Of a stretch of DNA of 64,000 nucleotides, positions 27,188 through 35,657 are shown in pieces. Every line of letters begins with the position of its first letter. Within the stretch, counting starts at the first letter, position 1. The translations under genes were made by a program, and so were the position numbers. Source of the DNA: Altericroceibacterium endophyticum (GTDB taxonomy: Bacteria > Pseudomonadota > Alphaproteobacteria > Sphingomonadales > Sphingomonadaceae); assembly GCF_009827595.1 (NCBI RefSeq), contig NZ_WTYT01000002.1, forward strand, positions 248,001 to 312,000. The letters are read 5' to 3'. A model generated the notes under the pieces. The model saw only the letters and a program-made list of their open reading frames with translations, was not told the DNA's origin and did not search any database.

Positions 27188-28711
27188 GTGAAGCCTGTGC
27201 GATATTCTTACGGCATAACTTCTGCCCTGCTTGCCGGTGGGGCCGCTATTTCACTTCTCGCGGGGTATCCCGCAGGAGCCCAGGTGGCGCAAAATGATCA
27301 GCAGCATATGAACCGGGTGGTGCCCCGCGCGGGCGCCCCGGCCAGCTTTGCTGATCTGACCGAGCAATTGCAGCCGGCCGTTGTCAACATTGCCACACGT
27401 CAGCGCGTGACAGTCAACAATAACAACCCCTTTGCCGGCACGCCTTTCGCCGACATGTTCGGGGGCGGCGGCCGCCCCACGACGCGTGAAGCGCAATCAT
27501 TGGGTTCAGGCTTTATCGTTTCGGCCAGCGGCTATGTTGTGACCAACAATCACGTCATTACGGCGGAAGGCCGCGGTGAGGTGGAAGAAATCACCGTCAC
27601 CATGCCCGATGGCACCGAATATCCTGCCGAACTGGTGGGCCGCGATGCCGCATCCGATCTGGCCGTGCTGAAAATCACGCGTGACAAAGATTTCCCCTTC
27701 GTCAATTTCGGCGATTCCAGCCAAGCGCGCGTGGGTGACTGGGTTATTGCGATCGGCAACCCGTTCGGCCTTGGGGGCACGGTAACCTCCGGCATTGTCT
27801 CGGCAGTATATCGTAACACCAAGCAAGGCGGTGCCTATGACCGCTACATCCAGACCGATGCCAGCATCAATCGCGGCAATTCGGGCGGTCCGCTGTTCGA
27901 CATGGAAGGCAATGTGATCGGCATCAACAATGCGATCTTCTCGCCCTCCGGCGGATCGGTCGGGATTGGCTTTGCCATTCCTGCCGAAATCGCCTCCCCG
28001 ATTGTCGATAAGCTGATCAAGGGCGAAGCCATTGAGCGCGGCTATCTGGGCGTGCGCATCCAGCCGGTGACCGAAGACGTTGCCGAGGCTCTGGGTATTC
28101 CTGAAAATCACGGCGAATTCATTCAGTCCGTCCAACCCGGCGAAGCCGCTGAAAAGGCTGGCGTTCAGGCAGGCGACGTGGTGCTCAAAGTCAATGGCGA
28201 AGACGTAACGCCCGAGCAGAGCCTGTCTTACCTGATTGCCAATATCGAACCGGGTACAACCGTGCCAATCGAACTGATCCGCAATGGCAAGACCCGCAAC
28301 GTCAAGGTAACGGTGGGCAAGCGCCCCAGCGAAGATGAGCTGGCACAACAGACCTTCGATCCTGACGGTGACGTTCAGAACGACCCCGCTCAACAAGCTG
28401 GCGAAGGCATTCTCGAAGATACGCTGGGAATCCGGGCTATCAATCTGACCCCGCAAATTGCGCGGCAGCTTGGGGTGAAAGAAGATACCACAGGCGTGGT
28501 GGTCACAGCAGTCGATCCCAATGCCGATGCTGGCCGCAAAGGCCTGCAGCGCGGCGATCTGATCCTGACCGCCAATTACAGCCGCGTGAGCAATCTTGAT
28601 GAATTGGAAACGGTGGTAAAATCCGCCAAGGCCGAAGGACGCGAAGCTGTATTGCTGCGTGTTCAGCGCCGCGGCCGTCCGGCACAATATGTGCCCATCC
28701 GTATCCGCTGA
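27188..28711 (+). CDS. degP: Periplasmic serine protease of the DegP/HtrA family
   Basis: ATP-independent protease and chaperone for envelope protein quality. The signal peptide (about 1-32: ITSALLAGGAAISLLAGYPAGA) precedes the trypsin-like domain with His in VVTNNHVITA, Asp in RDAASDLAVLK and Ser in NRGNSGGPLFD. Two PDZ domains follow (from RGYLGVRIQPV and from LGIRAINLTP). GTG 27188 has AAGGA 11 bases upstream; GTG 27197 is an alternative. 97 bases after hflC, and functionally linked to it through envelope proteostasis. Confidence 0.94.
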   Translation: MKPVRYSYGITSALLAGGAAISLLAGYPAGAQVAQNDQQHMNRVVPRAGAPASFADLTEQLQPAVVNIATRQRVTVNNNNPFAGTPFADMFGGGGRPTTREAQSLGSGFIVSASGYVVTNNHVITAEGRGEVEEITVTMPDGTEYPAELVGRDAASDLAVLKITRDKDFPFVNFGDSSQARVGDWVIAIGNPFGLGGTVTSGIVSAVYRNTKQGGAYDRYIQTDASINRGNSGGPLFDMEGNVIGINNAIFSPSGGSVGIGFAIPAEIASPIVDKLIKGEAIERGYLGVRIQPVTEDVAEALGIPENHGEFIQSVQPGEAAEKAGVQAGDVVLKVNGEDVTPEQSLSYLIANIEPGTTVPIELIRNGKTRNVKVTVGKRPSEDELAQQTFDPDGDVQNDPAQQAGEGILEDTLGIRAINLTPQIARQLGVKEDTTGVVVTAVDPNADAGRKGLQRGDLILTANYSRVSNLDELETVVKSAKAEGREAVLLRVQRRGRPAQYVPIRIR

Positions 28712-28737
28712 CACACTCTCACGATTGATGTGACAGC

Positions 28738-28770
28738 AAAAAGCCCTCCCCTGATTGGGGAGGGCTTTTT
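28738..28770 (+). terminator. Terminator after degP
   Basis: Perfect 14-bp stem (28738-28751 and 28757-28770) with a 5-base loop, ending in TTTTT on the plus strand and beginning with AAAAA. It works in both directions by sequence. 26 bases after the degP stop. Confidence 0.9.
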
Positions 28771-29049
28771 CGTGCCCGGTTGCTTCGAGATTCAGGCAGA
28801 CCGTATCTCGGTCGCGGTCCCGGCAAACAGCTCAAAATATCGCCGCTCGAGTTCCTGAACACAGAACGAGAAGGCGGATATGGATAGCGGCGTTCCCGTT
28901 TCCTGCGCTGCTGACCCCGCAAGTTAGGATGTCTGTCAGCGGCAGGCGTGAGGCCACCTGCGTTGTGCATGCGACCATCAGCAATAGATCAGCCGTTCGG
29001 TTGGTTGCCTTCCCTGAGTCTGAATTGCCACGCTTATGAGGGCTACGAC
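28771..29049. other. Gene-free stretch between degP terminator and PBP1A
   Basis: 279 bases (338 from the degP stop) at the meeting point of convergent genes. Short open frames here have no ribosome site, no recognisable motif and unnatural Arg/Pro/Ser-rich compositions. I see no RNA structure of note in it. Confidence 0.5.
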
Positions 29050-31248
29050 CTAATTGCTTGGTGGAACCAGAATCCCTTCACGCCGACGAGGCCTTTGCTC
29101 TTGTCTCGGCACCGCGGGCGCATTTTGCTGCTGACGATTATCGTCTACCGCTCCGCCTATCGCCCTTTCCAGAAAATCATCGCTGGCCGCTGGTGGTGCG
29201 GCCTGTCCGGCAGCGGGCGGTGGCGGCGCGCCAGCACCAGAACCCTGCGGCCGCGATGTGGCACCGTCCTGCGGCTCAGGCGGGAACGGCACGTCACCAG
29301 GATCATCCGGCGCCTGCGGCTCAATCAGATTGCCCTGCTCATCGATGAAGTAATATTCGTCCGGGTCGCCATAGTAATATTCATCATCAGGTTCGAGCTG
29401 CCATTCGGGGAGCTTCAGTTCGGTGTCGAATTGCTCAACGGGGCGGTCCGCCACAGCCTTACGCATATAGGCCGCAAAGGCGCGCGCCGGAGCACGTCCA
29501 CCCGACAGACCGGGAACCGCCTTTGCGTCATCACGCCCCATCCAAACGCCAGTGGTGATGCCGGAGGAAAAGCCCACGAACCAGCCATCCTTATTGGAAG
29601 ATGTGGTGCCGGTCTTGCCTGCGACCGGGCGGCCAATCTGCGCCGCACGTCCGGTGCCTGTGGCAACCGCTGTCTGCAGCAAATCGGTGATCCCCGCCGC
29701 GACATAATCGGCGACCAGATCATAGCGCCGCGCTGGCTGGTGCTGATACAGCACCTTGCCATCTGCGGTGGTGACACGCGTAATACCATAAGGCTCGACT
29801 GATTTGCCGCCGTCTGACACCGCTGCGAAGGCGCGCGTCATGTCGATCACCCGCACTTCCGACGTGCCCAACACCATGGAAGGATTGGTCGAGACCTTGG
29901 TCGTGATGCCAAAGCGGCGGGCCATGGAGGCCACATTGCCGAAGCCAACTTCATTGCCCAGCTGAGCCGCAACCGTATTCTTGGAATAGGCAAAGGCGCT
30001 GCGCACGTCGATTTCGCCGGCATAGCCACCGCCGGCATTATGGGGACTCCAATTGCCGATCGTCACCGGCCCGTCCACCACCCGGTCATCAGGCGTATAG
30101 CCGGATTCCAGCGCGGCGAGATAGACGAACAATTTCCAGGCCGAACCGGGCTGACGCAACGCATCTGTGGCTCGGTTGTAATTGGTGGTGACATAATCCG
30201 TACCGCCGACCATGGCCAGAATGGCCCCGTCGCGGTCCATGCTCACCAGTGCACCTTGCGCTCCGGAGGGCACATTGGACTTCACCGCCTCTGTCGCTGC
30301 GCGTTGATCGGCAATATCCAGAGTCGTCCAGACCACGATTGGTTCACGTGTATCAGGCAACAGCATATCCAGCTGCGGCAAAGCCCAATCGGTGAAATAA
30401 CGGATCGAATTGGTGCCCTGATCAGGGCGTAGCTTGACTGCGGATACGTCCACGCTGGCCGCTTCGCCCGGCCCGATCGCGCCATATTTGCGCATTTGCG
30501 CCAAAACGACATTGGCCCGCGCAACAGCGGCATTAACGTCTGCCGTTGGCGAATAATGCGACGGTGCCTTCACCAGACCGGCTATGATCGCGGCCTCTGC
30601 GGTGCTCAGATTCTTGGCCGAATGGCTGAAGAATTTGCGGCTTGCACTATCAATGCCGTAGGCGCCACCGCCGAAATACACCTTGTTGAGATAGAGTTCG
30701 AGGATCTGCTCTTTCGAAAATCGCATTTCCAGCGCCATGGCCAGAACAGCCTCACGCGCCTTACGGTCAATCGTCCGTGAATTGCTGAGGAAGATATTGC
30801 GTGCCAGCTGCTGGGTGATGGTGGATGTCGCCGCCACCCGCTCATCATTACGGAACGAGACGAAAACAGCGCGCAGCAAACCGAGCGGATCAATACCGAA
30901 ATGTGAATAGAAGCGGCGATCCTCCACCGAGACCATCGCATCCTTCATCACTTGTGGGATTTCGTTGGAATAGAGCCATTCGCCATAGGAGGGGCCGAGC
31001 GATACGATCTCCGTACCGTCGCGCGCCTTGACCACGATCATCTGACCCTGTTCGCTATTCATCATCGCAGAATAGCTGGGCAGACTGCGTTCGGCGAAAT
31101 AGACGGCTGTGCCGAGCGCCAGAGCGCCCAGCACCATCACACCCACTGCCACCAGTATGAGCCGTTTCAACCAGCGCCTTACAAAACCACCATTGGACGA
31201 TTCGTTACGCTTCTTTGGAGAGGAGCCGCTGCTCCGTTTTCTAGCCAT
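29050..31248 (-). CDS. mrcA: Penicillin-binding protein 1A (transglycosylase/transpeptidase)
   Basis: Bifunctional peptidoglycan synthase. After a basic N-terminus and one membrane anchor (RLILVAVGVMVLGALALG) comes the GT51 domain with SVEDRRFYSHFGIDP and STITQQLARN. The transpeptidase has SxxK in QPGSAWKLF (about residue 368), SKN in AYSKNTV and KTGTTSS. The C-terminal 110 residues are a Pro/Ala/Gln/Asp-rich disordered tail with a YYYGDPDEYYF segment, typical of sphingomonad enzymes. Confidence 0.93.
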   Translation of the reverse strand: MARKRSSGSSPKKRNESSNGGFVRRWLKRLILVAVGVMVLGALALGTAVYFAERSLPSYSAMMNSEQGQMIVVKARDGTEIVSLGPSYGEWLYSNEIPQVMKDAMVSVEDRRFYSHFGIDPLGLLRAVFVSFRNDERVAATSTITQQLARNIFLSNSRTIDRKAREAVLAMALEMRFSKEQILELYLNKVYFGGGAYGIDSASRKFFSHSAKNLSTAEAAIIAGLVKAPSHYSPTADVNAAVARANVVLAQMRKYGAIGPGEAASVDVSAVKLRPDQGTNSIRYFTDWALPQLDMLLPDTREPIVVWTTLDIADQRAATEAVKSNVPSGAQGALVSMDRDGAILAMVGGTDYVTTNYNRATDALRQPGSAWKLFVYLAALESGYTPDDRVVDGPVTIGNWSPHNAGGGYAGEIDVRSAFAYSKNTVAAQLGNEVGFGNVASMARRFGITTKVSTNPSMVLGTSEVRVIDMTRAFAAVSDGGKSVEPYGITRVTTADGKVLYQHQPARRYDLVADYVAAGITDLLQTAVATGTGRAAQIGRPVAGKTGTTSSNKDGWFVGFSSGITTGVWMGRDDAKAVPGLSGGRAPARAFAAYMRKAVADRPVEQFDTELKLPEWQLEPDDEYYYGDPDEYYFIDEQGNLIEPQAPDDPGDVPFPPEPQDGATSRPQGSGAGAPPPPAAGQAAPPAASDDFLERAIGGAVDDNRQQQNAPAVPRQEQRPRRREGILVPPSN

Positions 31249-31346
31249 CTGGCCCCGTCATTCCTTTTTTCGGCGGGCGTGCCCGTCCAAGATCCCTACA
31301 TAACCTGCATAGGGTATTTGTAATGCAGCGTTAACGGGGAAAGCTC

Positions 31347-31748
31347 TCAGTCCTCTCGCGGCTCAAAATCAAGCGAAGCGCTGTTGATGCAATAGCGCAA
31401 ACCGGTGGGCGCTGGCCCGTCGGGGAAGACGTGGCCGAGATGGCTCGCACATTTTCCGCAGCGCACTTCCGTACGCAGCATGCCGTGCGATCTGTCGCTA
31501 TGTTCGTCAATTGATTGATCGGATGCCGGCTGAACGAAGCTCGGCCAGCCTGAGCCGCTGTCATATTTATCATCCGATTCGAACACCGGCTGTCCGCACG
31601 CCGCGCACAGATATTCACCCTGCGCCTTGTTCTTTTCATATTCGCCAGTGAAGGCCCGCTCCGTCCCGCCTTCACGCAGAATATGATATTGCTCCGGCGT
31701 CAGCCGTTCGCGCCATTCCGCTTCGGTCAGATCCATCTTGTCAGCCAT
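31347..31748 (-). CDS. msrB: Peptide-methionine (R)-S-oxide reductase MsrB
   Basis: Repairs R-methionine sulfoxide, complementing MsrA at 18.1 kb. Zinc ligands are in LCAACGQP and [14 protein letters not shown]. The active-site segment is [11 protein letters not shown] with the catalytic Cys, and [10 protein letters not shown] is also present. 133 residues, full length. Stands alone between mrcA and the GST gene. Confidence 0.95.
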   Translation of the reverse strand: MADKMDLTEAEWRERLTPEQYHILREGGTERAFTGEYEKNKAQGEYLCAACGQPVFESDDKYDSGSGWPSFVQPASDQSIDEHSDRSHGMLRTEVRCGKCASHLGHVFPDGPAPTGLRYCINSASLDFEPRED

Positions 31749-31804
31749 GCCAAATCTCCTTTGTCATCAATATGGTAACGGGATGCAGCAGGCCAAGCCC
31801 TATC

Positions 31805-32476
31805 TCAGGCATTCACATCCGCATATTGGCTGGGCGGCGCGATACCTTCCATCTTCTCGCTCAGCAGCGGGCGGAAACTGGGGCGGCTTTTGATCACCCG
31901 GTACCATCCATGCGACCCTTCATGGCCGGACCAGTCCACACCGCCCAGATAATCAACGACCGAAATCTGCGCCGCCGCGGTCAAATCAGCCAGACTCAGC
32001 TGCGCACCGGCAAGCCAGCGGCGATTGTCGACCAGCCAATCAATATAATCGAGATGCTCATGTGCGAGCCGCATTGCCTGACGCAGTAATTTGGAATCGG
32101 GCGGCGCGCGCAGCACCAGCCGTTTCTTCATCCGTTCATGCAGCAAAGGCAGCGTGACATCGGCGAAGAAATTTTCATCGAACAAAGCCACCAGACGGCG
32201 AATTTCGGCGCGGTTTGCCGCAGTCCCGAGGATCAGCGGCGATTTGTCGACCGTCTCTTCAAAATATTCGCAGATTGCCTGACTGTCGATCAGCGTAATC
32301 CCTTTGGGCCCGTGATGCAGCACAGGTGTGCGCCCGGCGGGGTTGAAGGCGAAGAACTCATCGCGCGCCTCCCAGGGATGTTCACGGAGCATTTCGAAGG
32401 ATACGCCCTTCTCCCCCAGCGCTAACCGTACTTTACGGCTGAAGGGACAAAGCGGAAATTGATACAGATGCCACAT
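31805..32476 (-). CDS. Glutathione S-transferase-family protein
   Basis: A 223-residue GST-fold protein: N-terminal thioredoxin-like domain (FPLCPFSRKVRLALGEKG, NPAGRTPVL, DSQAICEYFEE) and an all-helical C-terminal domain with SLADLTAAAQI. The family includes enzymes and non-enzymatic members such as the FtsZ-binding FzlA of Caulobacter, whose N-terminus I recall as similar; I cannot decide. It is not in an aromatic operon, so a beta-etherase role is not supported by context. Confidence 0.8.
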   Translation of the reverse strand: MWHLYQFPLCPFSRKVRLALGEKGVSFEMLREHPWEARDEFFAFNPAGRTPVLHHGPKGITLIDSQAICEYFEETVDKSPLILGTAANRAEIRRLVALFDENFFADVTLPLLHERMKKRLVLRAPPDSKLLRQAMRLAHEHLDYIDWLVDNRRWLAGAQLSLADLTAAAQISVVDYLGGVDWSGHEGSHGWYRVIKSRPSFRPLLSEKMEGIAPPSQYADVNA

Positions 32477-32535
32477 GTGGCTATGCTATTGCTTTATATA
32501 GAGAGATATTTCCAGCGTCATATGGGCTGTAGCGC

Positions 32536-32916
32536 TCACATTTTCGCCTGGTTCAGAGATTGCAAACAGACATCGATGATGGTGTCGCGATTGTCGCTCT
32601 GTGCAATCGCCTTGGTTTCCATCTTGATCGCATCGAAAATCTGCTGCCGGCTCATGCCGGTATCTTGCATGACCTGGGCCAATGCACGCACGAAATATTC
32701 CTTTCCGCGCTCCTCCATCGGAGGATAGGCCAGCGCCTCTTCCACGCCATTTTCCTGACCGCCGGCAATCATGGCGAACACAACCGAGCAACGCAGCAAC
32801 GTGTGGTGCTCCATGGTCAATTGGGGGACGGGATTGCTCTCAGCTGTCTGCGCGGCCACCGGGGATGCCGCGAGGATTGCCGCCACAAGGGCAGAAAAGG
32901 TGAATTTTCGTGTCAT
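32536..32916 (-). CDS. Exported protein of unknown function
   Basis: A 126-residue protein with a clear signal peptide (TRKFTFSALVAAILAASPV, cleavage after AQA-like VAAQ). The mature part is helical and acidic, with two cysteines (LLRCSVVFAMI and IIDVCLQSL) that could form a disulfide. ATG 32916 is chosen because the signal peptide begins there; the longer frame upstream is unnatural. No family recognised. Confidence 0.65.
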   Translation of the reverse strand: MTRKFTFSALVAAILAASPVAAQTAESNPVPQLTMEHHTLLRCSVVFAMIAGGQENGVEEALAYPPMEERGKEYFVRALAQVMQDTGMSRQQIFDAIKMETKAIAQSDNRDTIIDVCLQSLNQAKM

Positions 32917-33087
32917 GCGCTCCCAATAGTGCCCAGTGCTTAGCAATGGGTGAACAAGGCAGCATTTCGCGCACAAAAAACATGCCCACAATATGGCAGG
33001 CCAGCAGGCTGCCGGACTGGCTGGCCAGCTGCGCAGCAAGCATCCCAGATCGGACACGTCGCTGCGCAGCGGAGCAGCCGCCAAATC

Positions 33088-34005
33088 CTATTTCAGATCG
33101 CGCGCCTTGCGGCGGGTTTCGGCGAAACCATCCCGGCGCATCTTTTCAAACGCAACACGCTGATCATATCCGGCATCTTTCGGATAATCGCGGTAGTCAG
33201 CCAGCACTTCGTCGAACAATTCGGCGACTTCATCCTTATGGTCGGGATGCGGGAAGATATTGGCCCGGTTTTCCCGGATACCGTCCAGAATCCGTTCGCC
33301 GATTACATCCGGTTCCATCCCGAATTCATGGAGTCCGGCCAGACGCTCAACCGCCTTCGTATCGACCGGCTTCATGTCGCCCTTCAGATTATCCGGACGG
33401 ATATCGTCACTGGCATAGATGTAACTCTTGACCAGACCGGGGCACACCATGCTGACGCCGATGCCATAATCGACCATCGAATGGCGCAGGGAATAGGACA
33501 GGCCGCGCACGGCGAATTTGGCCGTGTTGTAAATCCCCGGACTGCCACCTGCAATGAAGGCTGCCATGGATGCGGTGTTGGTAATATGACCGCCCTTCAC
33601 TTCGCCCGAAAGCGCACGCTCCTTCATACGCGGGGCGAAGGTCATCACGCCATTGATCACACCGCCCAGATTGACGCCCATGACCCAGTCCCAATCGTCA
33701 TAGGAGCTTTCCTCGATCGGCTGAAAAAGGTTGATCCCGGCATTGTTGAACAAGAGCGAGACGGGACCGAATTCAGCCTCAACCTTGTCGGCCGCCTCCT
33801 TGAAGCCTTCACGGCTTGCGACATCGAGCTGCACGCCCATCACTTCACGATTGTCGAGGCTGGCCAGCGTCTTGTCGATCGCGTCCTGACGAATATCGGC
33901 AATTGCCACTTTCACGCCTTCGTTCAGAAGCCCGCGAACGATACCAAGGCCCACGCCATTGGCGCCGCCGGTAACAAAGGCCGTGCGGCCTGCAAAATCC
34001 TGCAT
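33088..34005 (-). CDS. Short-chain dehydrogenase, LigD/LigL/LigN-like Calpha-dehydrogenase family, copy 1
   Basis: NAD(P)-dependent alcohol dehydrogenase. Rossmann motif TGGANGVGLG, NNAG at the end of beta-4, and the Tyr-Lys pair in YNTAK are present. The stretch PIEESSYDDWDWVMGVNLGG followed by VINGVMTFAPRM closely resembles the Calpha-dehydrogenases LigD/LigL/LigN of Sphingobium, which oxidise the benzylic alcohol of lignin dimers. Length (305) and the extended C-terminus also fit. Last gene of a three-gene minus-strand operon, 15 bases after the NTF2-like gene. Substrate inferred only. Confidence 0.82.
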   Translation of the reverse strand: MQDFAGRTAFVTGGANGVGLGIVRGLLNEGVKVAIADIRQDAIDKTLASLDNREVMGVQLDVASREGFKEAADKVEAEFGPVSLLFNNAGINLFQPIEESSYDDWDWVMGVNLGGVINGVMTFAPRMKERALSGEVKGGHITNTASMAAFIAGGSPGIYNTAKFAVRGLSYSLRHSMVDYGIGVSMVCPGLVKSYIYASDDIRPDNLKGDMKPVDTKAVERLAGLHEFGMEPDVIGERILDGIRENRANIFPHPDHKDEVAELFDEVLADYRDYPKDAGYDQRVAFEKMRRDGFAETRRKARDLK

Positions 34006-34020
34006 CTCTCTATACCTTTC

Positions 34021-34533
34021 TTATTGTGCGTTTTCTGCGGCCTGATCCATCACGGACACCGGATTGCCCGGACCAGATTTACGGCCATCGAGAAATTCGT
34101 TGAGAATACGCCGACTGGAGAATTTCCAGCTGCCATTCACGCGCCGCAGCTCGTCTTCATAGACACCGAATGTGCCCATTTTCAGGGAGTCGCCCGGTCC
34201 GTTATTCGCCATTTCAAACCAGAAGGCGCGGGTCCATGCCCTGTCCCCTTCCACGCGAATGACAGTCTGCCCCAGAACATGGCGCAAAATGGCAGGATTG
34301 CCGCTTTCATCCACGTAATGTTCGCCAATCACCTTTTTGAAACCGGTAACCGTGGCCAGAATATCATCCTTTCCAACAGCCGTTCCCCGGGCATATTCGA
34401 ATTCGGCATCCTCCGTGAACATGTCGATGAATGTGCCGAGATCATTGTAATCCAGCGCAAAGAGGTAACGCGCCATCAGATCTTCTATCTCCGCGCGATC
34501 CTGTGCGTAGCTCGGCGCATATTGTGCAGACAT
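34021..34533 (-). CDS. NTF2/SnoaL-like protein, candidate aromatic-dimer lyase
   Basis: A 170-residue single-domain protein of the SnoaL/NTF2-like fold: N-terminal helix AEIEDLMARYLFALDYND, then DMFTEDAEFEYARG, HVLGQTVIRVEGDRAW and the last strand GSWKFSSRRI. It sits between two LigD-like SDR genes on the same strand. The sphingomonad diarylpropane lyase LdpA, which removes the gamma carbon as formaldehyde to give lignostilbene without a cofactor, belongs to this fold. The nearby stilbene dioxygenases and formaldehyde operon make such a role attractive, but the fold is common and identity is not shown. Confidence 0.72.
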   Translation of the reverse strand: MSAQYAPSYAQDRAEIEDLMARYLFALDYNDLGTFIDMFTEDAEFEYARGTAVGKDDILATVTGFKKVIGEHYVDESGNPAILRHVLGQTVIRVEGDRAWTRAFWFEMANNGPGDSLKMGTFGVYEDELRRVNGSWKFSSRRILNEFLDGRKSGPGNPVSVMDQAAENAQ

Positions 34534-34590
34534 CCTGAATTCTCCTGTTGTTTGTTATCGGGCGGGCGATAGCACCTAGCCTTAAAGCCT

Positions 34591-35499
34591 TCAGCCTTTG
34601 AGTTTGGCCTGGCGCTCGACTTCCGCCGGATGGATCGGATTATGGAATAACGGAGCAAAGGTCGCGCGATATTCTTCATTTATCGGCCGCTTGGCCGGCA
34701 CAGCCGCCAGCATGGCCGCCCCGCGATCCTTTACCCCATCATAAAACTCGGCATGAGTCATGATGTAGAGTTCGTCATTCAGAATGCCTTCCAGCACGCG
34801 CTCACCGACTTCTTCCTTGGTCATGAACAAATGGCTGAAATCCCCGGCACTCTGGCGTGCCTTGTCACTTTGCTCATAACCGGTCTCAGCATATTTTTCG
34901 GGCCGCGTCTTACCTGCTTCGGCAATGTTGGACTGTACCGCACCGGGGCAGAAGGCGGAACAGATCACGCCCTGCCCTTCCAGCTCGCCGCGCATGGATT
35001 CCATCATCGCCGTCACCGCCGCCTTGGACGTGACATAGGTTACCGCACCGGGATGCGGGATCATGCCGCTCATACTCGCGGTGGAGACGATATGTCCGCC
35101 TTCACCATGCTTCAGAATACGCGGCAGAATGGTGACGACGCCATTGATCGTGCCGCCCAGATTCACGCCCACGGTCCAGTCCCAGTCACCATAGGCGGCG
35201 TCCGCCGCCGGGCCGAGCGCTGCCACACCGGCATTATTGACCAGAATATGGATCTTGCCGAATTTCGCCTCAGTCTCGTCAGCCGCGCGGGCGAAGGCCT
35301 CTCGATCGGTGACATCCAGCTTGAGCGCCAGAACATCATCCCCGCCCTGCAATTCAGCGACCGCCTCTGCGATGTGATCGTCCCGAATGTCAGCAATCGC
35401 CACTTTCATGCCCTGCCCCAGCAAAGCCTTGGCAATTCCCAGTCCGATTCCGCTCGCGCCTCCAGTAATGAAAGCGGTTTTTCCGCTAATATTCTGCAT
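34591..35499 (-). CDS. Short-chain dehydrogenase, LigD/LigL/LigN-like, copy 2
   Basis: NAD(P)-dependent alcohol dehydrogenase, paralogue of the SDR at 33.1 kb. It has TGGASGIGLG, NNAGV, the family stretch YGDWDWTVGVNLGGTINGVV and the catalytic YVTSK. 302 residues including the long C-terminus of the LigD-like group. First gene of the minus-strand operon SDR-NTF2-SDR and divergent from MFS copy 1 across 158 bases. A pair of such enzymes is often split by enantiomer preference in lignin-dimer pathways; this is inference. Confidence 0.82.
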   Translation of the reverse strand: MQNISGKTAFITGGASGIGLGIAKALLGQGMKVAIADIRDDHIAEAVAELQGGDDVLALKLDVTDREAFARAADETEAKFGKIHILVNNAGVAALGPAADAAYGDWDWTVGVNLGGTINGVVTILPRILKHGEGGHIVSTASMSGMIPHPGAVTYVTSKAAVTAMMESMRGELEGQGVICSAFCPGAVQSNIAEAGKTRPEKYAETGYEQSDKARQSAGDFSHLFMTKEEVGERVLEGILNDELYIMTHAEFYDGVKDRGAAMLAAVPAKRPINEEYRATFAPLFHNPIHPAEVERQAKLKG

Positions 35500-35583
35500 C
35501 TCTCATCCTTTCCCTTTGGAATCTGTCTTCAGAGGCGTTAAGGCCCCATGATAAGACAGACAATGTCAATGTTCATCTAGGCC

Positions 35584-35606
35584 TTTTGTATTCAACGCTT
35601 ACAAAA
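35584..35606. promoter_or_regulatory. Inverted repeat in the SDR/MFS divergent region
   Basis: TTTTGTA and TACAAAA flank 9 bases, immediately followed by a second small repeat ATTCC-N5-GGAAT (35606-35620). The site lies 52 bases before MFS copy 1 and 85 bases before the SDR. It could be an operator, but a 7-bp repeat is expected by chance in this much intergenic DNA. Confidence 0.3.
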
Positions 35607-35657
35607 TTCCAAGATGGAATACACGCCTTCTGGGTGGTATTTTTGGGAGAGATAGCA

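Noticed and set aside
28719-29039. Small open frames on both strands between degP and mrcA
   Set aside because: No ribosome site and unnatural compositions; one frame runs through the degP terminator.
31805-32476. GST as a lignin beta-etherase (LigE/LigF type)
   Set aside because: It stands next to msrB in a housekeeping region, is not in an aromatic operon, and I saw no specific LigE/LigF signature.
32950-34572. Open frame of 540 codons on the plus strand
   Set aside because: It is antisense to the SDR and NTF2-like genes, whose protein motifs (TGGANGVGLG, NNAG, YNTAK) are clear. The plus-strand product has no recognisable domain and a shadow-like His/Arg-rich composition.
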